Shown here one piece after another: positions 25,040 through 37,055 of a DNA stretch of 64,000 nt. The DNA comes from Hymenoscyphus infarciens. Lineage: Eukaryota > Ascomycota > Leotiomycetes > Helotiales > Helotiaceae. The stretch is taken from contig LLCB01000116.1 of the NCBI GenBank assembly GCA_001414345.1, positions 101,402 through 165,401 on the forward strand, in the 5' to 3' direction. Every line of letters starts with the position of its first letter. Position 1 is the first letter of the stretch. Under the pieces are notes generated by a model, which saw nothing but the letters and a program-made list of their open reading frames with translations, did no database searches and was not told the DNA's origin. The position numbers were made by a program, and so were the translations under genes.

Positions 25040-27059
25040 ATGGACACCCAAGATTCAGGTCCCACCCAGGATCTAGATTTATCCCAGGATTGGGAAGGGG
25101 CCCCAACATGGTGTGACTCCCACCTATTTGGCAGAAGCCAAAAGCACATATGGCCGGAGCCAAAAACAAAAATTTGTTTTCTCTTGGAACGTCTTCCTCA
25201 AGGTAAGCCTACTTCTCAGGACTCTTCTTCCCCATTCTGAATTTCAAATAGAAATTAGAGACAAAATCCTCCGTCTCTTGTTATATCGACCTACAGGCAT
25301 CGTGCCATTCGTTCCCGACTACTGCCAATGGGGAGGTCCAATACCCTGGGAGATATACACACACAAACACTGGACTGGAGTAGGAGGATACTCCTTCGAC
25401 GATCAATGCCAAAATCCGCCCTCACGTGGCCACTGCTGGAACTGTCAAGTCCTCGAGGTAACCTGGACGACCAGTCCCTCTCCCGCACAACGCGCTCTCG
25501 TCACCCGAGGAGTGCCTCAGCTTGTTGAAAGCATTGATCCCTTTACAGGCGAGGTTTCCAATTCTCAAAGCTTCGTATTCCCCGACACAACGGATGCTGA
25601 AACAGGCGACCGGATCCAACACTACTTGCATCGCCGACATGATGGAAGCCTGGAAGTTGTCCACCGAAAACATATTACCGTGCTTCTAATTACTGGTCTC
25701 GGAATTTTGAGAACTTGCAAAAAGATTCACACCGAGGGTTGCGAAATACTCTACGGTGAGAATCTCTTTGTATTCAATAATGTGCGACGGTGGAGTGAGA
25801 AGGGTTACCGTCGGTTTTGCTTAGATAACGACCTTGCCACCATTGCAACCCATCTCCCAGGAATCTCCAGAGATCCTGATTTGATCTCAAAGAATGAAGT
25901 TTCCGTCGCTCTTCGAGAACTCTTCTCCCCGACCAAGGACTGGTACTATGATTCTGGAGAGGCTCTTGTTCATTGGGACTCTCTACTGAACTTTATCAGA
26001 AGGATAGGGGTCAGAAATGCTTCCATGTTGACTAGAATCAAACTTGAAGGGGGTTTTCAAGTTTACCACGACCAGAGCCCCTCTAACCTTGACTTTTCAG
26101 ATATGCTACGGTGCTATCTCACAGTCATGAACCGTGTTGGATGTAACATCAAAACCCTCACGTTACATACACGGGATGCAATATCGGAAGATAGACGTGC
26201 TGCCCAAAGAGCCGAGGAATCAGTAGCCATGCTCGTTGATGGGCTTCCGACCTTGAACAAGCTACAACTTGGACAGTATCGATTTAACTTCCGTCCCAGA
26301 CCGATCGACGACTGGGGAAACACAGTGAGATGGTCAAAGATAGTCAGTAGGAAAGAAACTGGCAACAAGCCCATCATTCGACCCTCAGCCGAGAGCATAT
26401 GGAATGATATCGAAATGGAAGCTGAAGAGTACTTTGACGTCATTATAAGTGGATTTCGAGGGCTTGCATTCGGAGAAGGTTACTGTGCTTCGGAGGAGTA
26501 CGGCTCTTCTTACAACCCGAGACTGGGCGCTAGAGGGGATCGTGAATATTATGGTCTTTATGAATCCAACCGAGCTTTGATCTATTTGGGTGCTTCTAAG
26601 GGAGAGAAGTTCTTCAAGTGGATGGGAACGCAATATAGCGGCTATAAGTGGTCATATCCCTACGCACCTGATGAACGTTCGGGTCTGGCATGGACTCAAG
26701 AGGAGTGGGATTCTATTGTCAATCGGGAACTTTATGAATCTGCTTTCGAAAACGGCCTTTACGAAAGCGATGGTGACGATAGGGATTATGACAGTGACAG
26801 GGATGAGTATGATGATGATTACACTTACGACGATTATGATTACGAGAACGACGACTACGAGCAACAAGAAGATGGTGTGTACGGCAACGTAAGTGAGGAC
26901 GAAGAGGCAGAGAGCCGCGAGATGGAAGAGACGGAGAGCTTGATAGACGGAAGCCAAGAACATGTTGCTGAAGATGAAGCAAAAGATGACGAGAGTGAGA
27001 ACGAGGAAGAAACACGGGAGGGAGAAACGGGGGAAGAAGAGGTTGCAGATGTGGAATGA
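25040..27059 (+). CDS. F-box-like/DUF7730-like protein with acidic tail (intact copy 2)
   Basis: Two exons, 25040-25202 and 25252-27059, give 656 residues. The 49-bp intron splits the Glu codon of LPQ-EIRDKILRLLL, the usual start of fungal F-box-like (DUF7730/2EXR-type) proteins. A second family hallmark, ILRTCKKIHTEGCEILYG, follows at about residue 245. The central part carries LQLGQYRF and a C-terminal FFKWMGTQY. The last 110 residues or so are Asp/Glu/Tyr-rich repeats, including DYDSDRDEYDDDYTYDDYDY, and probably disordered. Functions in this family are unknown; protein interaction or ubiquitin ligase adaptor roles are often guessed. Flanked by two broken tandem paralogues. The start is inferred from the spliced frame. 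Confidence 0.75.
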
Positions 27060-28163
27060 AGGATTACTTATTTCTCATATCATCAACTTGGGCGGGAAGG
27101 TAAATATCGGAGAGGAAGTACCTTTTCGGGACTTATGGTGTCAACCTTTCAAAAACTGATGGTACCATTCAGGAGCTTGGTTCTTAGGGGATTCTATAGT
27201 TAGCCTTAGAGTAGTCGATCCTAAATAAAAGATTCTTAAAAGCTGCAGAGATCCTGTGAGCAAGTTTCTTGAAATGGCACAATACAAAAACATATAAATG
27301 CAAGATCCGGCAATTGAAGACTTGGGGCTCTCTTAAAATTTATTCTTTCTTCATTTGTATATACGTCACCCCTTTTCTCGAATGGATAGCAAACAATTTC
27401 TTCCGTTATGTTCCAAGAAACAAAGACACCCAACGTAAGAAGCTGCGTATCCATAATTTACAAAGATATACAATGAAGTGGATGCTGCGACGGTAGAACT
27501 CAAAAAAGGACTTGAGTGTAGTTTTGTTCAATTTTTTGTATCGCTTCTTTTCACCGCTGGATCCCACGCTTAAAAAAACGCGTTGAAAAAATCAACAAAA
27601 AATAGCAAAACTGAAGCTTGCGACCCGAAGATCACAAACCTTATCGGAAAACCCTGCGAGGTCCCAATTTTATGGACGTTTATCTCTAAAGGAGGCCCCC
27701 ATTGTCAGCAGCAAGGCCTAGGGGACCAGAGTTTTTTGTTACGTTGAGTGGTATTAACAGCCGAGGAGAGAATTTTGCGGAAAATCGGCTTGGGGCCATA
27801 AACAGTGCAAATATTTTGAAACCGCCATTCACTCAAAATATGCTCAGAGTTGGGTTGCTGGATTGGCTATGGAAATGTGTCGGTTCTGTGAGGGAGTTGG
27901 TGACTCGCTTGACTGTTTGCAAAGACATATGTACAAAGACGTAATGGAACTTTTGTATGCGATATTTTAGTTCGTAAAATGAATACTGAATTTTCCGACA
28001 ATGCGCTGCTGCTTTAGTAAAGAGGTGAATGTTTACTTGGTTCTGTTCACCTATTTGAATCTTGGCTTCCTGAACCTTTCACACCAGCCTCCTCCTACGA
28101 TAAGCAAATTGAACTCTACTCTACTACTGCATTCAGAAGCCAAGCTAAGCTTGCAAAAGCATC
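27060..28163. other. Intergenic, no convincing gene
   Basis: Spacer between copies 2 and 3. An 80-codon open frame at 27702-27944 lacks a recognisable domain or paralogue, so I do not call it. Confidence 0.5.
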
Positions 28164-29557
28164 ATGACAGCCCTTGAGTTGATTAGCAAGGACGAGCTGG
28201 CCTCTGTTGAAAGTCAAGTCGGTGAGCCGGTTGAAACAAGCGCACTCCTACGTCTACCAAGAGGTCAGAGGCACGTTATCTACCCTTGCCTCAACTAGTT
28301 CTAAAAATCCTGTAGAAATCCGCGACACAATATACGACTTGCTTTTCGTTCGTTCGGCTGGCATTGTACCATGGATCAACACTGGAGACTCTCATAAACC
28401 AATCCCGGAACCAATCTTCAGACACAAAACCCATATGCTGACAGCGCCATCGTATTCAATTGATGGTCAAATTACGCGATCCAATTTGTGCGCACGACCA
28501 TTCCCTAAGATAATACCTGTAGATGTCACTCGAACGACACCTGCCACCGCTGAAGAAGTGAGTGTACTTTCAACATTACCCGAGGAGCCGTGTTATACTA
28601 TCCTTCAAAACGAAGGCCAAACATCAAAGTTTCTTCATGTCCGCCACGACGGAAGCTATGAAATTGTACGCTCCATCCCATGCACAGTTGAGGCTATTCA
28701 GGGCATCCCTTCTCTCCAATTTGAAGATAGAGGATCGGTGGTATTATCCATTGGCATATATCCCAGAAGGAATACCCGGTCATCAAGAAAAGCTCGAAAT
28801 TGGACACAAACTGAAGATATACACAACCATTTTGGGCAAACTAGATTGTAAGATCAAGAGCCTTACACTTCACAAGTGGAACTATCATTCGGTGTTTTCC
28901 AATTCCGAGCAAGAAGATATGATAGACGAGATGGTGGAAAGGGTGGTGGATGAGCTCCCTTCATTGCGTACCCTTCAGCTTGGACAGTACAATTTCTGGG
29001 ACCCGCCAACGCGTATTGATGAATGGGGAAAGACTATCCAATGGTCAGAGTTTGTTCGTCGGCGTGCTGCAGAGGACAAGACACACCAGCCTCAACAGCC
29101 CATAGAGCAAATCATGGAAGAAATCAAGCGAGAGGCAGATGCATACGATGTGGAAATCAAAGAGCTCTTCGAAAACCTTGCCTTTACGGCTGAAGCCTGG
29201 GATGAATATGAGTCGCGGTACGTTCCTCGAATAAAGTATCATTCGGATACTAGAGACGCAAAATACTCTTGGAAAGCAAAATGTAAAAAGTGGATGGGGA
29301 ACCATTACCACCGATACCGATAAAGAAATGGGGAAATTGTTTTGGTCCCCAAGGATTATGTGAGCCCGCCTTCGTCGGTAAGCTCCGAATCTAATCAGAA
29401 CGACGAGAACGACGGTGTCGACCAAGATGGTGAAGGAGAAGAAAGAGAAGAGCAAGATGAAATCAATAATGAGAATGATTATGAGGCAGCTGATAATGAA
29501 GAAGGAGGATGGGGTGGAGAAGAAGATTATGATTTTAGGGGATGGGGCGTGTGGTGA
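28164..29557 (+). pseudogene. F-box-like/DUF7730-like family, copy 3 (deleted and frameshifted)
   Basis: Exon 1 (28164-28263) and a 52-bp intron join to EIRDTIYDLLF at 28316, the same intron site and phase as copy 2. The N-terminal part (RSAGIVPW, HVRHDGSYEIV) is in one frame. The C-terminal part (CKIKSLTLHKW, LQLGQYNFWDPP, KKWMGNHY) is in another. Relative to copy 2, about 150 residues including the RTCKKIHTEGCEILYG core are missing around 28700-28750. A TAA at 29321-29323, one transition from CAA, separates the acidic tail, which continues in the same frame to 29557. An unrecognised second intron cannot wholly be excluded. Confidence 0.75.
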
Positions 29558-29703
29558 TTTGCAAAAAATCACTCACACTCACGCCATAGGCCATCCCGCA
29601 ACTTAATAATTAAGAAGCTAACAAAATTTCTTGCTGGCAAGAGAACTTGACACCAAAATACAGAAAATCTGGAATCCACAAAGAATAATGTAATCGCAAC
29701 AAA

Positions 29704-30477
29704 CAGTGTAGTCGATAGTATTTGCAATATTATACTACCACGATATATTGTTAGAAACCCACTTTAATACGTACTATTTATACCATTTAAATGCCACGAT
29801 ATCCAATAATATTATCCTTTATATTATTGGTATTTTAATCGATATCATAATAATATCGTGGTGTTACTAAGCCTAAATATTTAAGCTTTTTACCCTAGAT
29901 TTTAACTCCACTTCTTTTTAGCCTTATCTTTTAAAACTATATAGTACAACACACAGTGTAGAAAATATAGTACTGAATAACTAGAATTATAGATCTCTTT
30001 AAATAGAGTATTTTAAAAAAAAGAATTATATAAATAGCTCTTAAACTAACCCGAGTAATATAAAGTAATAAATATAGCCCGTGCAAGATAGATTTCCAGA
30101 CATGTTTCCATTAACACTAAGTACTAATTCGACGACAATAACGTTAGATTAATAGCTAGAATATAATAAACTAGTATATTAAATTCTACTAAGTTTTACC
30201 CTTTAAATACAGGTAAATATTAACCAAATCGATAAATAAAAATTATTTTAGTCTAATAAGTAAGTAATAAAAGAGTATATAGAAAAAGTATAAATAGCCT
30301 CATTTTAAGAAAAAGTGGGTTTTAGCGCTTACAAGTCATTAAAAGATATACCGTATGATATCACGATATTACGATAGTATTATAGCGTATTTGGATACGT
30401 ACTACTAGGATATCATAATAATATATTAATCCAAAATACTACAGTATTTTATCACGATAATACTATCGACCACACTA
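29704..30477. mobile_element. hAT-like MITE, 774 bp
   Basis: Inverted ends (C/T)AGTGT(A/G)GTCGATAGTATT are flanked by a perfect 8-bp target duplication GCAACAAA (29696-29703 and 30478-30485). AT-rich interior with further ACGATA-type palindromic segments and no transposase. The perfect duplication suggests a younger insertion than the MITE at 21124. Confidence 0.9.
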
Positions 30478-30485
30478 GCAACAAA

Positions 30486-30889
30486 TAAGTTTCTCAAGTT
30501 AGGAAGACATTATTGAAGAGATTATGAAGAGATGTCACCACCACCCAGCGCAATTTTCTTCGGTGTCTCAAACGAGAACACTTCACGCTTTCAAGGTCAA
30601 GCAGTGAGTAAAGGAACATATCACCATCGCATTAAAGTCAAAAACAAAAAGCACTTAACGAGCGTACAAACAAAAGCCCAAAATAAACCATCTACATCTC
30701 ACCAACCCAATAACTGGATCATCCCAAGCAGCATGACAAACCCCAAAAGAAGGACAAAAGAAAAGAATGCGAGAAATTTCCGTGCGGTATTTTCCATTCC
30801 CCTGCGGTCATGCATACTCTATGTGATACCTCCTAAGAGACTTCAAGCGCTCCTAGTATAGCCCCGGCTTCATCCAAAGATGCTCGGTC
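30486..30889. other. Intergenic, nothing recognised
   Basis: Open frame at 30532-30861 has no recognisable domain or paralogue. It is probably the 3' flank of the converging zinc-finger gene. Confidence 0.4.
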
Positions 30890-31626
30890 AACTAACCACG
30901 ACGAGAATATGGCTTTCCTGTATTCTTTGGACATCCAGCGATAGAATAGATGAAAGGAGCTAGGCCGTGAACAGATCTCTCATGACGAACACGATCCGGC
31001 TCACGACTAAAATTCATGGAGCATTGTGTGCAGATGATGATGGTCGGCTGCAAATTAAGATCAGATTGAGAGTCCGGCTGGGTGATAGCTGGTTGCTCCA
31101 AGCTGAAGTCAGGTTGATAGTTATATGGCTGGGTGACAGCCAAGTAGCAGTCAAAACTTGGACTAGGGTCCGGATATCACATGGTGGGAGGAGAGATGTC
31201 GTCGTTGAACAGAGCCAGGGTATCGGGATTTGAGATAGCAAATACATCGCTGGCAGAATTAGGTTGGGAGAATTCCGGTGCATATCCAAAAGCAAACCCG
31301 TTCTCGAATCCAGCATTTTGATTATCTACGAAAGTAGAGCTGTCGTTGAACGCCGTTGTATTGAATGAGTTTGCTGCGGGGAGAGAACCACCATTCATCC
31401 CACACAAGACTATATCTAGAATTCTAAGAGTGCGATGATAGGGAAGAGTCGTTTTAGAAACAAAGCTGCTACTTCAGCGATTGGGGGAAAAAACCCCCTA
31501 CCCAACCTCAGCCCCACCAGGTCCAATAGGAGCTGGTTGTGAGTTTGAGGTGGTGTGGTTGCCCTCGTTATTATCCTGCGCCTTTCGATTGGCCGCCAAA
31601 TATTCGTAGTGGTTGTTGGATTGCAT
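30890..31626 (-). pseudogene. C2H2 zinc-finger protein, tandem copy 1 (decayed)
   Basis: Shares its N-terminal exon (MQSNNHYEYLAANRK... NHTTSNSQPAPIG) and a Gln/Asn-rich middle with the next two genes. It also shares the first finger, CTQCSMNFSREPDRVRH followed by SVHG. The second finger is cut at SRRG-stop, where the paralogues have SRRDKL or SRPDKL; remnants of LTEHLWMKPG continue after the stop. The frame joining the middle exon to the finger exon also contains a stop or shift near 31170. The exon 1 splice donor looks altered (GGTAGG instead of GGTGAG). Probable nuclear DNA-binding origin, likely non-functional. Confidence 0.6.
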
Positions 31627-32191
31627 GAGGGCAACACGCTAAGTGGGGTGGCTTCGAGTTGTAGAAAAGTGAGGCGGCGGAAGAAGGCTGAGGAAGGTTA
31701 CACACTGTAAAATATGTGAGAAATGGTGTAAGAGGTAGCCGAACTGTCGAAAGATTGGAGAGGGGGGAGCCAGTTGCTTTAATATCTTGGAGTGCCGAGA
31801 GCTCATACCATGGTTAGCAGGCCCTGAATATCTGGCCTGAGGGGGTTTAGCTAGAATGAGAAGTGTAAACTGTGGTGTTTGGAGTAATCTAGATCTGAAT
31901 GAGGATTTGAGGGGATTGCGGAGGTTTTTGGCTTCGAGAATTCTATGCCCTCTATGTACGATGATAAGGTAAGAAGCAAAAATGATTCATCTCGCTTATC
32001 TCATACGACAGAATTCATAATAGTAAAGAAACGGAACCTCATATCATTCATCATTAAATAAACGGTGTAGTAACCTCAACCTTACAACTTACCCCAGGTA
32101 GCATGACAATCCAAGAAAAAAAACAAAAAGAAGAATTGAAATCCACCCCGGGGGGCTGTCATGCAAACTCTGAGCCAGTCTTCCAATCGCA
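31627..32191. other. Intergenic, nothing recognised
   Basis: Spacer between zinc-finger copies 1 and 2, containing the presumed promoter of copy 1. No RNA gene or repeat seen. Confidence 0.4.
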
Positions 32192-32896
32192 TCAAGTCCT
32201 CTTTCTATACCCTAAGTCGCCAGGTTTCTTCCAAAGGTACTCCGTCAGCTTATCCCGACGTGAGTAAACATAGGGAGTGCCTCTATTCTTAGGACTTTCA
32301 GCGACACGACAAGTGAAGGCACCACGGTTAACCCCATGGACTGATGCTTCGTGACGAACACGATCCGGTTCACGAGTAAAGGCTTTGTAGCATCCAGCTT
32401 GGTTGCAAATGATGATGATCTGCTGTAAGTTGAAGTCTTGTGTTTCAACAGAACTCCCCGTGTTCATAAATCCATCTCCGGTCAATTGGTGGCCACCGGG
32501 TTGGTTGAACGGATTGGAGGTATCCAAAAGCGTATTGGCGATAGTAGGGAATCCTCCTGCAGCGAATGGAGACTGACTGAAGTGATTTGTGAAATATGGG
32601 ACTGGATCTGCTGCAATTGCTCCAGCGAATTGGGGTTGGTTGAACAGATTCTGTGCAAATCCGAGTGAAAAGTCGTTCAGCTCGCCATGGTGAGTATCGG
32701 TGGGAAAGTAACCCAATTCCAAATTGGGGTGCTCCAGTACCCTTATACTAAATGTTTCAGCGGGGGGAAAAAAAGACTCACTTTGCCTCGCCATTTCTCC
32801 CAATGAGAGTTGGCTGTGGGGTCGAGGTGTGGTTGCCATTGGAGTTTTCCTCCCCCTCTTGGTTGGCTGAAATTTCGTGGTGGATGTATGACTGCA
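32192..32896 (-). CDS. C2H2 zinc-finger protein, tandem copy 2
   Basis: The C-terminal part has finger 1, CNQAGCYKAFTREPDRVRHE followed by ASVHG, and the conserved tail SRRDKLTEYLWKKPGDLGYRK. This C2H2 pair is a common expanded fungal family, probably transcription factors. In finger 2 the second Cys is Ser (AESPK instead of GCPK), and the expected His in KKH is Pro. The middle is Phe/Asn/Pro/Gly-rich and low in charge, like an activation domain. The N-terminal exon is inferred from the paralogues (ATG at 32896, MQSYIHHEISANQ). Exon boundary uncertain, because the apparent intron would be only about 34 bp. Reading straight through from an internal ATG is an alternative. Confidence 0.6.
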   Translation of the reverse strand, partial: CSHTSTTKFQPTKRGRKTPMATTPRPHSQLSLGEMARQSESFFPPAETFSIRVLEHPNLELGYFPTDTHHGELNDFSLGFAQNLFNQPQFAGAIAADPVPYFTNHFSQSPFAAGGFPTIANTLLDTSNPFNQPGGHQLTGDGFMNTGSSVETQDFNLQQIIIICNQAGCYKAFTREPDRVRHEASVHGVNRGAFTCRVAESPKNRGTPYVYSRRDKLTEYLWKKPGDLGYRKRT

Positions 32897-33518
32897 TGAG
32901 GGCGTATATGAGGTGGTGTATATGAGGGCGCTGTGGATGATGCTGATTGGCATACGTTGAATGAGGGCGCGGCTCGGAAAAGTGGGTGGTTGGGTAAAGC
33001 AAAATCGTGGTTTCTGCGCGTTTCTGAAGGTGAGTACTTTATGAACATCAACACTTTCTTGTATCCCGATCATAGAGGGCGTGGGAGGCCTAAAATGCCA
33101 GCAACCACTGGAGAAACATGAATCATGTTTCTCGGTCAGAAAGCCTTCGGCTAAATTGAGAAGTGGAGAAGAAGGAAACTTACAAAGATCTAAACAACGA
33201 AAGCCTTGGCTTATGAGCTAACAATTACGAGGAGTAATTTTTGGCAGTAAAGCAAATAACTTAACGCAAAACATAGCCATGAACAGTTTCTCTCGCTTGA
33301 CTTATTCGCATGCGATTTAACTTCAACTTCAATCAGAATACCGGTAGATAAACATAAATTCATATCATGAATACTAAGACAAGCCATCCCCATCGTGCAC
33401 TAACTAGCATCCAACAGAAACAAAGCATCAAATCAAAAACCAAACCAAAATAAGAGTAGCCTGACAACCCAAACAAACACAAAATAAAAAGTGAAATCCA
33501 TCCTGCGTCATCTATTCC
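32897..33518. other. Intergenic, nothing recognised
   Basis: Spacer between zinc-finger copies 2 and 3. No supported gene. Confidence 0.4.
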
Positions 33519-34454
33519 TCAGACTTCTCTCAAAAAATCCCCTCTCTGTCTCACAGTTTGGTCTGCTTCTTCCAGAACCGTGGAAAGCATACCTCCAAGC
33601 AAAGATTTGCAAGTTCTCTTTCTATATCCCAAGTTGGCATGCTTTCTCTCCTTCAACTTATCAGGGCGAGAATAAGGGGTTCCTCTGCTCTTGGGGCATC
33701 CAATGATATGGCAGAAGAGAGCGCGACGGTTGACTCCATGGACCGATGCTTCGTGACGGACACGATCAGGATGACGCGTGAAAGCCTTGAAGCAGCCAGC
33801 ATGGTTGCAAACGATGGGTTGCACGACAGGTTCCAATTGGTAGTCATTTGGCTGTCGAAGAGCTGGCTGCAAGTTGAAATCGTTGAAGTCGCCGAAGTAT
33901 CCATCTGTGGGATAACTGGTTGCAGATTGAAGTCAAATTGTTCTTTCAACCATGGGATAGTTGATTGGGGTACAGCCGGCTGTATCCCGAGAACTCGAGC
34001 AGGCTCCGAAAATCCCATGCCCATAGGGATTGGATTTTCGTGATTGTCGACAGAAAATCCATTTTCGGTCACTTGGAGGGTATTTGTCGTATTGGTGAAA
34101 TCAAAGCCACCTCCAACAATTTGGGTGTATCCAGTGCCAAAGTCGTTGTTTCCCACATTGTAATTGTCAATGGAGGTGTAGTTGTTTTCGAAACTCCCGA
34201 TGGATGGATGGAATGGGACTGAATTGGTCTGTTCGAGCAATTGATTGTTGGACAGCCTATCTCCAAAAGTGCCTTGCGGTTTTTGGCCCCAACACAGCCT
34301 TCCTTGACTGTTGAAGGTTAGTTAGAAGAAAGAAAAAAACTCACCGAAACTCAGCCCCACCAGCTCCCCCAATAGAAGCAGGTTGTAGGGTTGAGGTGTG
34401 GTTGCCATCCATCGTTCGATTGGCGGAATTCTCGTAGTGGTTGTCTGCCTGCAT
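33519..34454 (-). pseudogene. C2H2 zinc-finger protein, tandem copy 3 (apparent frameshift)
   Basis: Exon 1 starts MQADNHYENSANR (ATG at 34454) and ends at a good GTGAGT donor (34344). The middle (FDFNLQPVIPQ) and the finger part (CNHAGCFKAFTRHPDRVRHE followed by ASVHG) are in different frames around 33870-33910, with no plausible intron between. Finger 2 keeps both Cys (CHIIGC) but lacks the HL. step before KH: it reads DKLKERKHANLGY, where the family has DKL.EHL.KKH. A longer Lys/Arg-rich C-terminus follows. Either a recent pseudogene or a sequencing indel. Confidence 0.55.
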
Positions 34455-35187
34455 GATGAGGGCATGAGGGCGAGAGGGCGTTTTGTGGCTGGAGGATTTC
34501 AAGAATGAGGCTGTTGAAGTAGGTAACACACAGCAAAATGTTTGCAAAAAGGTAGCGGGAAGGGTAGGAAATTAGGAGAGGGGAGCGAGGTATCTTAAAC
34601 ATCCCCATATGTCATTTCAACCCCATATAAAAGAGGGCGAGGCGCAATATGCAAGCACAGCGACGACTCCCAACGTGAAGACACGCGATATGGCAGCCTT
34701 TTTTGCCAGCCAGAATATTTCGTAGCCTGTGGTACAATAGTGATCGTGCTTCTTGTTTGTTACTGTAACAACTGAAAAAGAGGAAGAAAGTCGCAAAATG
34801 AGGGATGCGAAAGAGAACAAAGAAGAGCAATGTTACACCCTTTCTATGGAAATATAAAGACAGAGAAAAAAAAGCAATAGTACAATAAAACAACTCATCA
34901 ACACCCCAGCCAATGCACAGACCGCTATGTAGAAAAAAATGCCATTTTCTCATTCTCAATCGCTCATATCGCCATGCAATGCGACACCACGTACCGGCCC
35001 AGAAACGGAGCAAAAATGCAAGAGCGAACCCCAAACGCCTCTACCCCCCAATGGTCATGACATCGTAGCTATTCCTCAACACGATGGCCATTCAAAATGC
35101 CATTCTCAACGTCGCCTTTTTGGCCCACAGGAGGACATAAACTATTTCATATCAGCTTTGCTTCATCACAACACCAGTATCATCCCA
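34455..35187. other. Intergenic, nothing recognised
   Basis: Upstream flank of zinc-finger copy 3 and 3' flank of the C78 protease gene. A last tiny exon of that protease could lie here. Confidence 0.4.
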
Positions 35188-37055
35188 CTACCTCCGGAAT
35201 AGATAACGGGGGAGCAGGTAGGTGGGGGGAGATACATACGTCAAAACCTCATACTCATTATACTTCCCCAAATACTTCTTCCCCCTCCGATACAACTTTA
35301 AAGCATCCTCGGGGTTACGATGTGTAAATCTCTGACCAACGTGTTTCGTTACCGCTGGTGGATCATGATACATGGGGTCGAAGACAATGAGGTTCTTGGT
35401 TCCGTCGGAGAGTTTTTCGATGCCGACTATTGTCATGGAGTGACCTGTGCGATATGTGAGAACTTCATCCGTTTGAATGGGGAATGGAGAATTACCTGGA
35501 TGTTGGAAGTAAATGGGTGGCAATAATGTACATCTAACCTTCGGATCGTAATTGGTACAGCCGGAATTGAAATACTTCTCCACATGCTGGAAGAGCATTT
35601 GATAACCAGGTACAATGGATGGTCCAGAATGCGCATCGTTCTTTCCACGTCTTGGTCTTGGGGATTTGATAGCCTCAGCATCGCAACTAATTCAAAAATT
35701 AATAATCGATATCCAAAATCTCAAGGCTTTTCTTACGCTATTCCCAATTTCAAGAACATTGCTTGTGCCTAAATATTCATTAGATTTTGAGTGTGGAAGG
35801 GGGGTAGGATTTAACTTGCATCAGGGGTCCCAATATATTTTCGGGTTCCACGAATGCCTCCTGTTTCGTTGCGTCCTTGGGAGTTAATACCGAGATCCCA
35901 GGCAGTTTCGATGTGTTCTTGGATCTCGAAGATTGAGGGGATTCTGTCTTTGAGTTGTCGGTGCCCTTGGGAGTGGACACCCACAATATAGGAGGCCATC
36001 ATCTGGATATTTCTATACCCACAGAAGCCACCTGGTTACGTTAGATGCTTTGCAAGAGGAAGTAAAATCAAAAGCTAATAATCCGCTTCAAGTGGTCATG
36101 AAAACAATGTGTTCAAAAAGACGTACCTTCTCGTTTCAATTTGGAAACATGCCTAACAGACGGATGGCACAAATACGCATAATCCACATTCTTATCCTGC
36201 TTCAACAACTGGTGCAGCACTGGAAGAATATCCTCACTCCGATTCGGGCAAACCTTGACCTTCCTAGTCTTTCCATGATCATCAATTCGATTAATAGTCG
36301 TGATCTCTCCATCCTTCTCCTCCAGTAACTTGACAAGCCAGGGCGGCATTTGTTTCTCATTGGCATGAGGACCAAGCTCCGATTTCTTTGCCATTCTTAA
36401 TACCTCATGATGCACGGAACCAAGGAGGGACGATCCACTTACACTTAACTTCCTTCTCGAGTTACTCTTAGTGTCGCTCTCCGAAGACGAAGAAAGAGCT
36501 GCTCGTTGGGGCTCAGGCATCTTCAGGAGGGTTTTCCAGGTATCTTTTGCGATGTCTTGACGACTTGGTTGAGGCTGACTTTTTGAAGATGACGAGGAAT
36601 CGACATCGTCATTGATGTTCCGGAGAGCATAAGAGAGCTTGGTATCAAATGAGGCTCCAACCTTAGGGTCCAACTTGATCTTCTTATGCGCAGGACTGGA
36701 TTCACCGCGAGAATCGGGCTCTTGTTCTTGTTCTGCGCTGTGAAGTTCTAGATGGCTATCAAACTCCAGCCAGAGGAGTTGTTCGCCACACCCTTCAACG
36801 GGGCAAAGCGTGTATTGAGGTTCATCGTCCATAGCTGCAATGGCGGCAATACTTGCGTCGTCTGTCACAGCGAATGGCGATTCCCCATTTTCGGAGTGTA
36901 GAGTTTCCATGTGTAACTAGATTGAAGTTGGTCAGCCTGGGGCACGTGAGGAGGAATGGAATTTGGATTACCATGATTTGGTACTCTCCATCTGGGGATC
37001 CGCCATCTACTGTGTAGACGCAGAATGGACATTCTATCAAGCTTTCTTCCGACAT
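35188..37055 (-). CDS. ZUFSP/ZUP1-type deubiquitinase (peptidase family C78)
   Basis: Cysteine protease of family C78, related to human ZUP1, which cleaves K63-linked ubiquitin, and to yeast Mug105-type proteins. Exon 1 (36972-37055) encodes MSEESLIECPFC. Joined to exon 2 (36916-36127) it forms a UBZ-like zinc finger, CPFC ... LHMETLH. A second C2H2 motif, CPVEGCGEQLLWLEFDSHLELH, follows. Exon 3 (from 36031) carries the catalytic Cys in FCGYRNIQMM. The last exons carry TGHSMTIVG (His) and NLIVFDP (Asp), completing the triad. Exon borders near 35810-35700 and the exact C-terminus are uncertain; 35188 is the end of the open frame. Divergent from the UPRT gene across an 850-bp spacer. Confidence 0.85.

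Noticed and set aside
26652..27015. Minus-strand open frames opposite the acidic tail of the gene at 25040-27059
   Set aside because: They mirror the Asp/Glu-codon repeats (giving Val/Ile- or His/Arg-rich strings), so they are shadows of the plus-strand gene.
27702..27944. 80-codon open frame between F-box-like copies 2 and 3
   Set aside because: No domain, no paralogue near copies 1 or 2, and no upstream context that would support it.
30532..30861. 109-codon open frame after the hAT-like MITE
   Set aside because: Lys/Ser/Thr-rich, without recognisable domain; composition like 3' flanking sequence.
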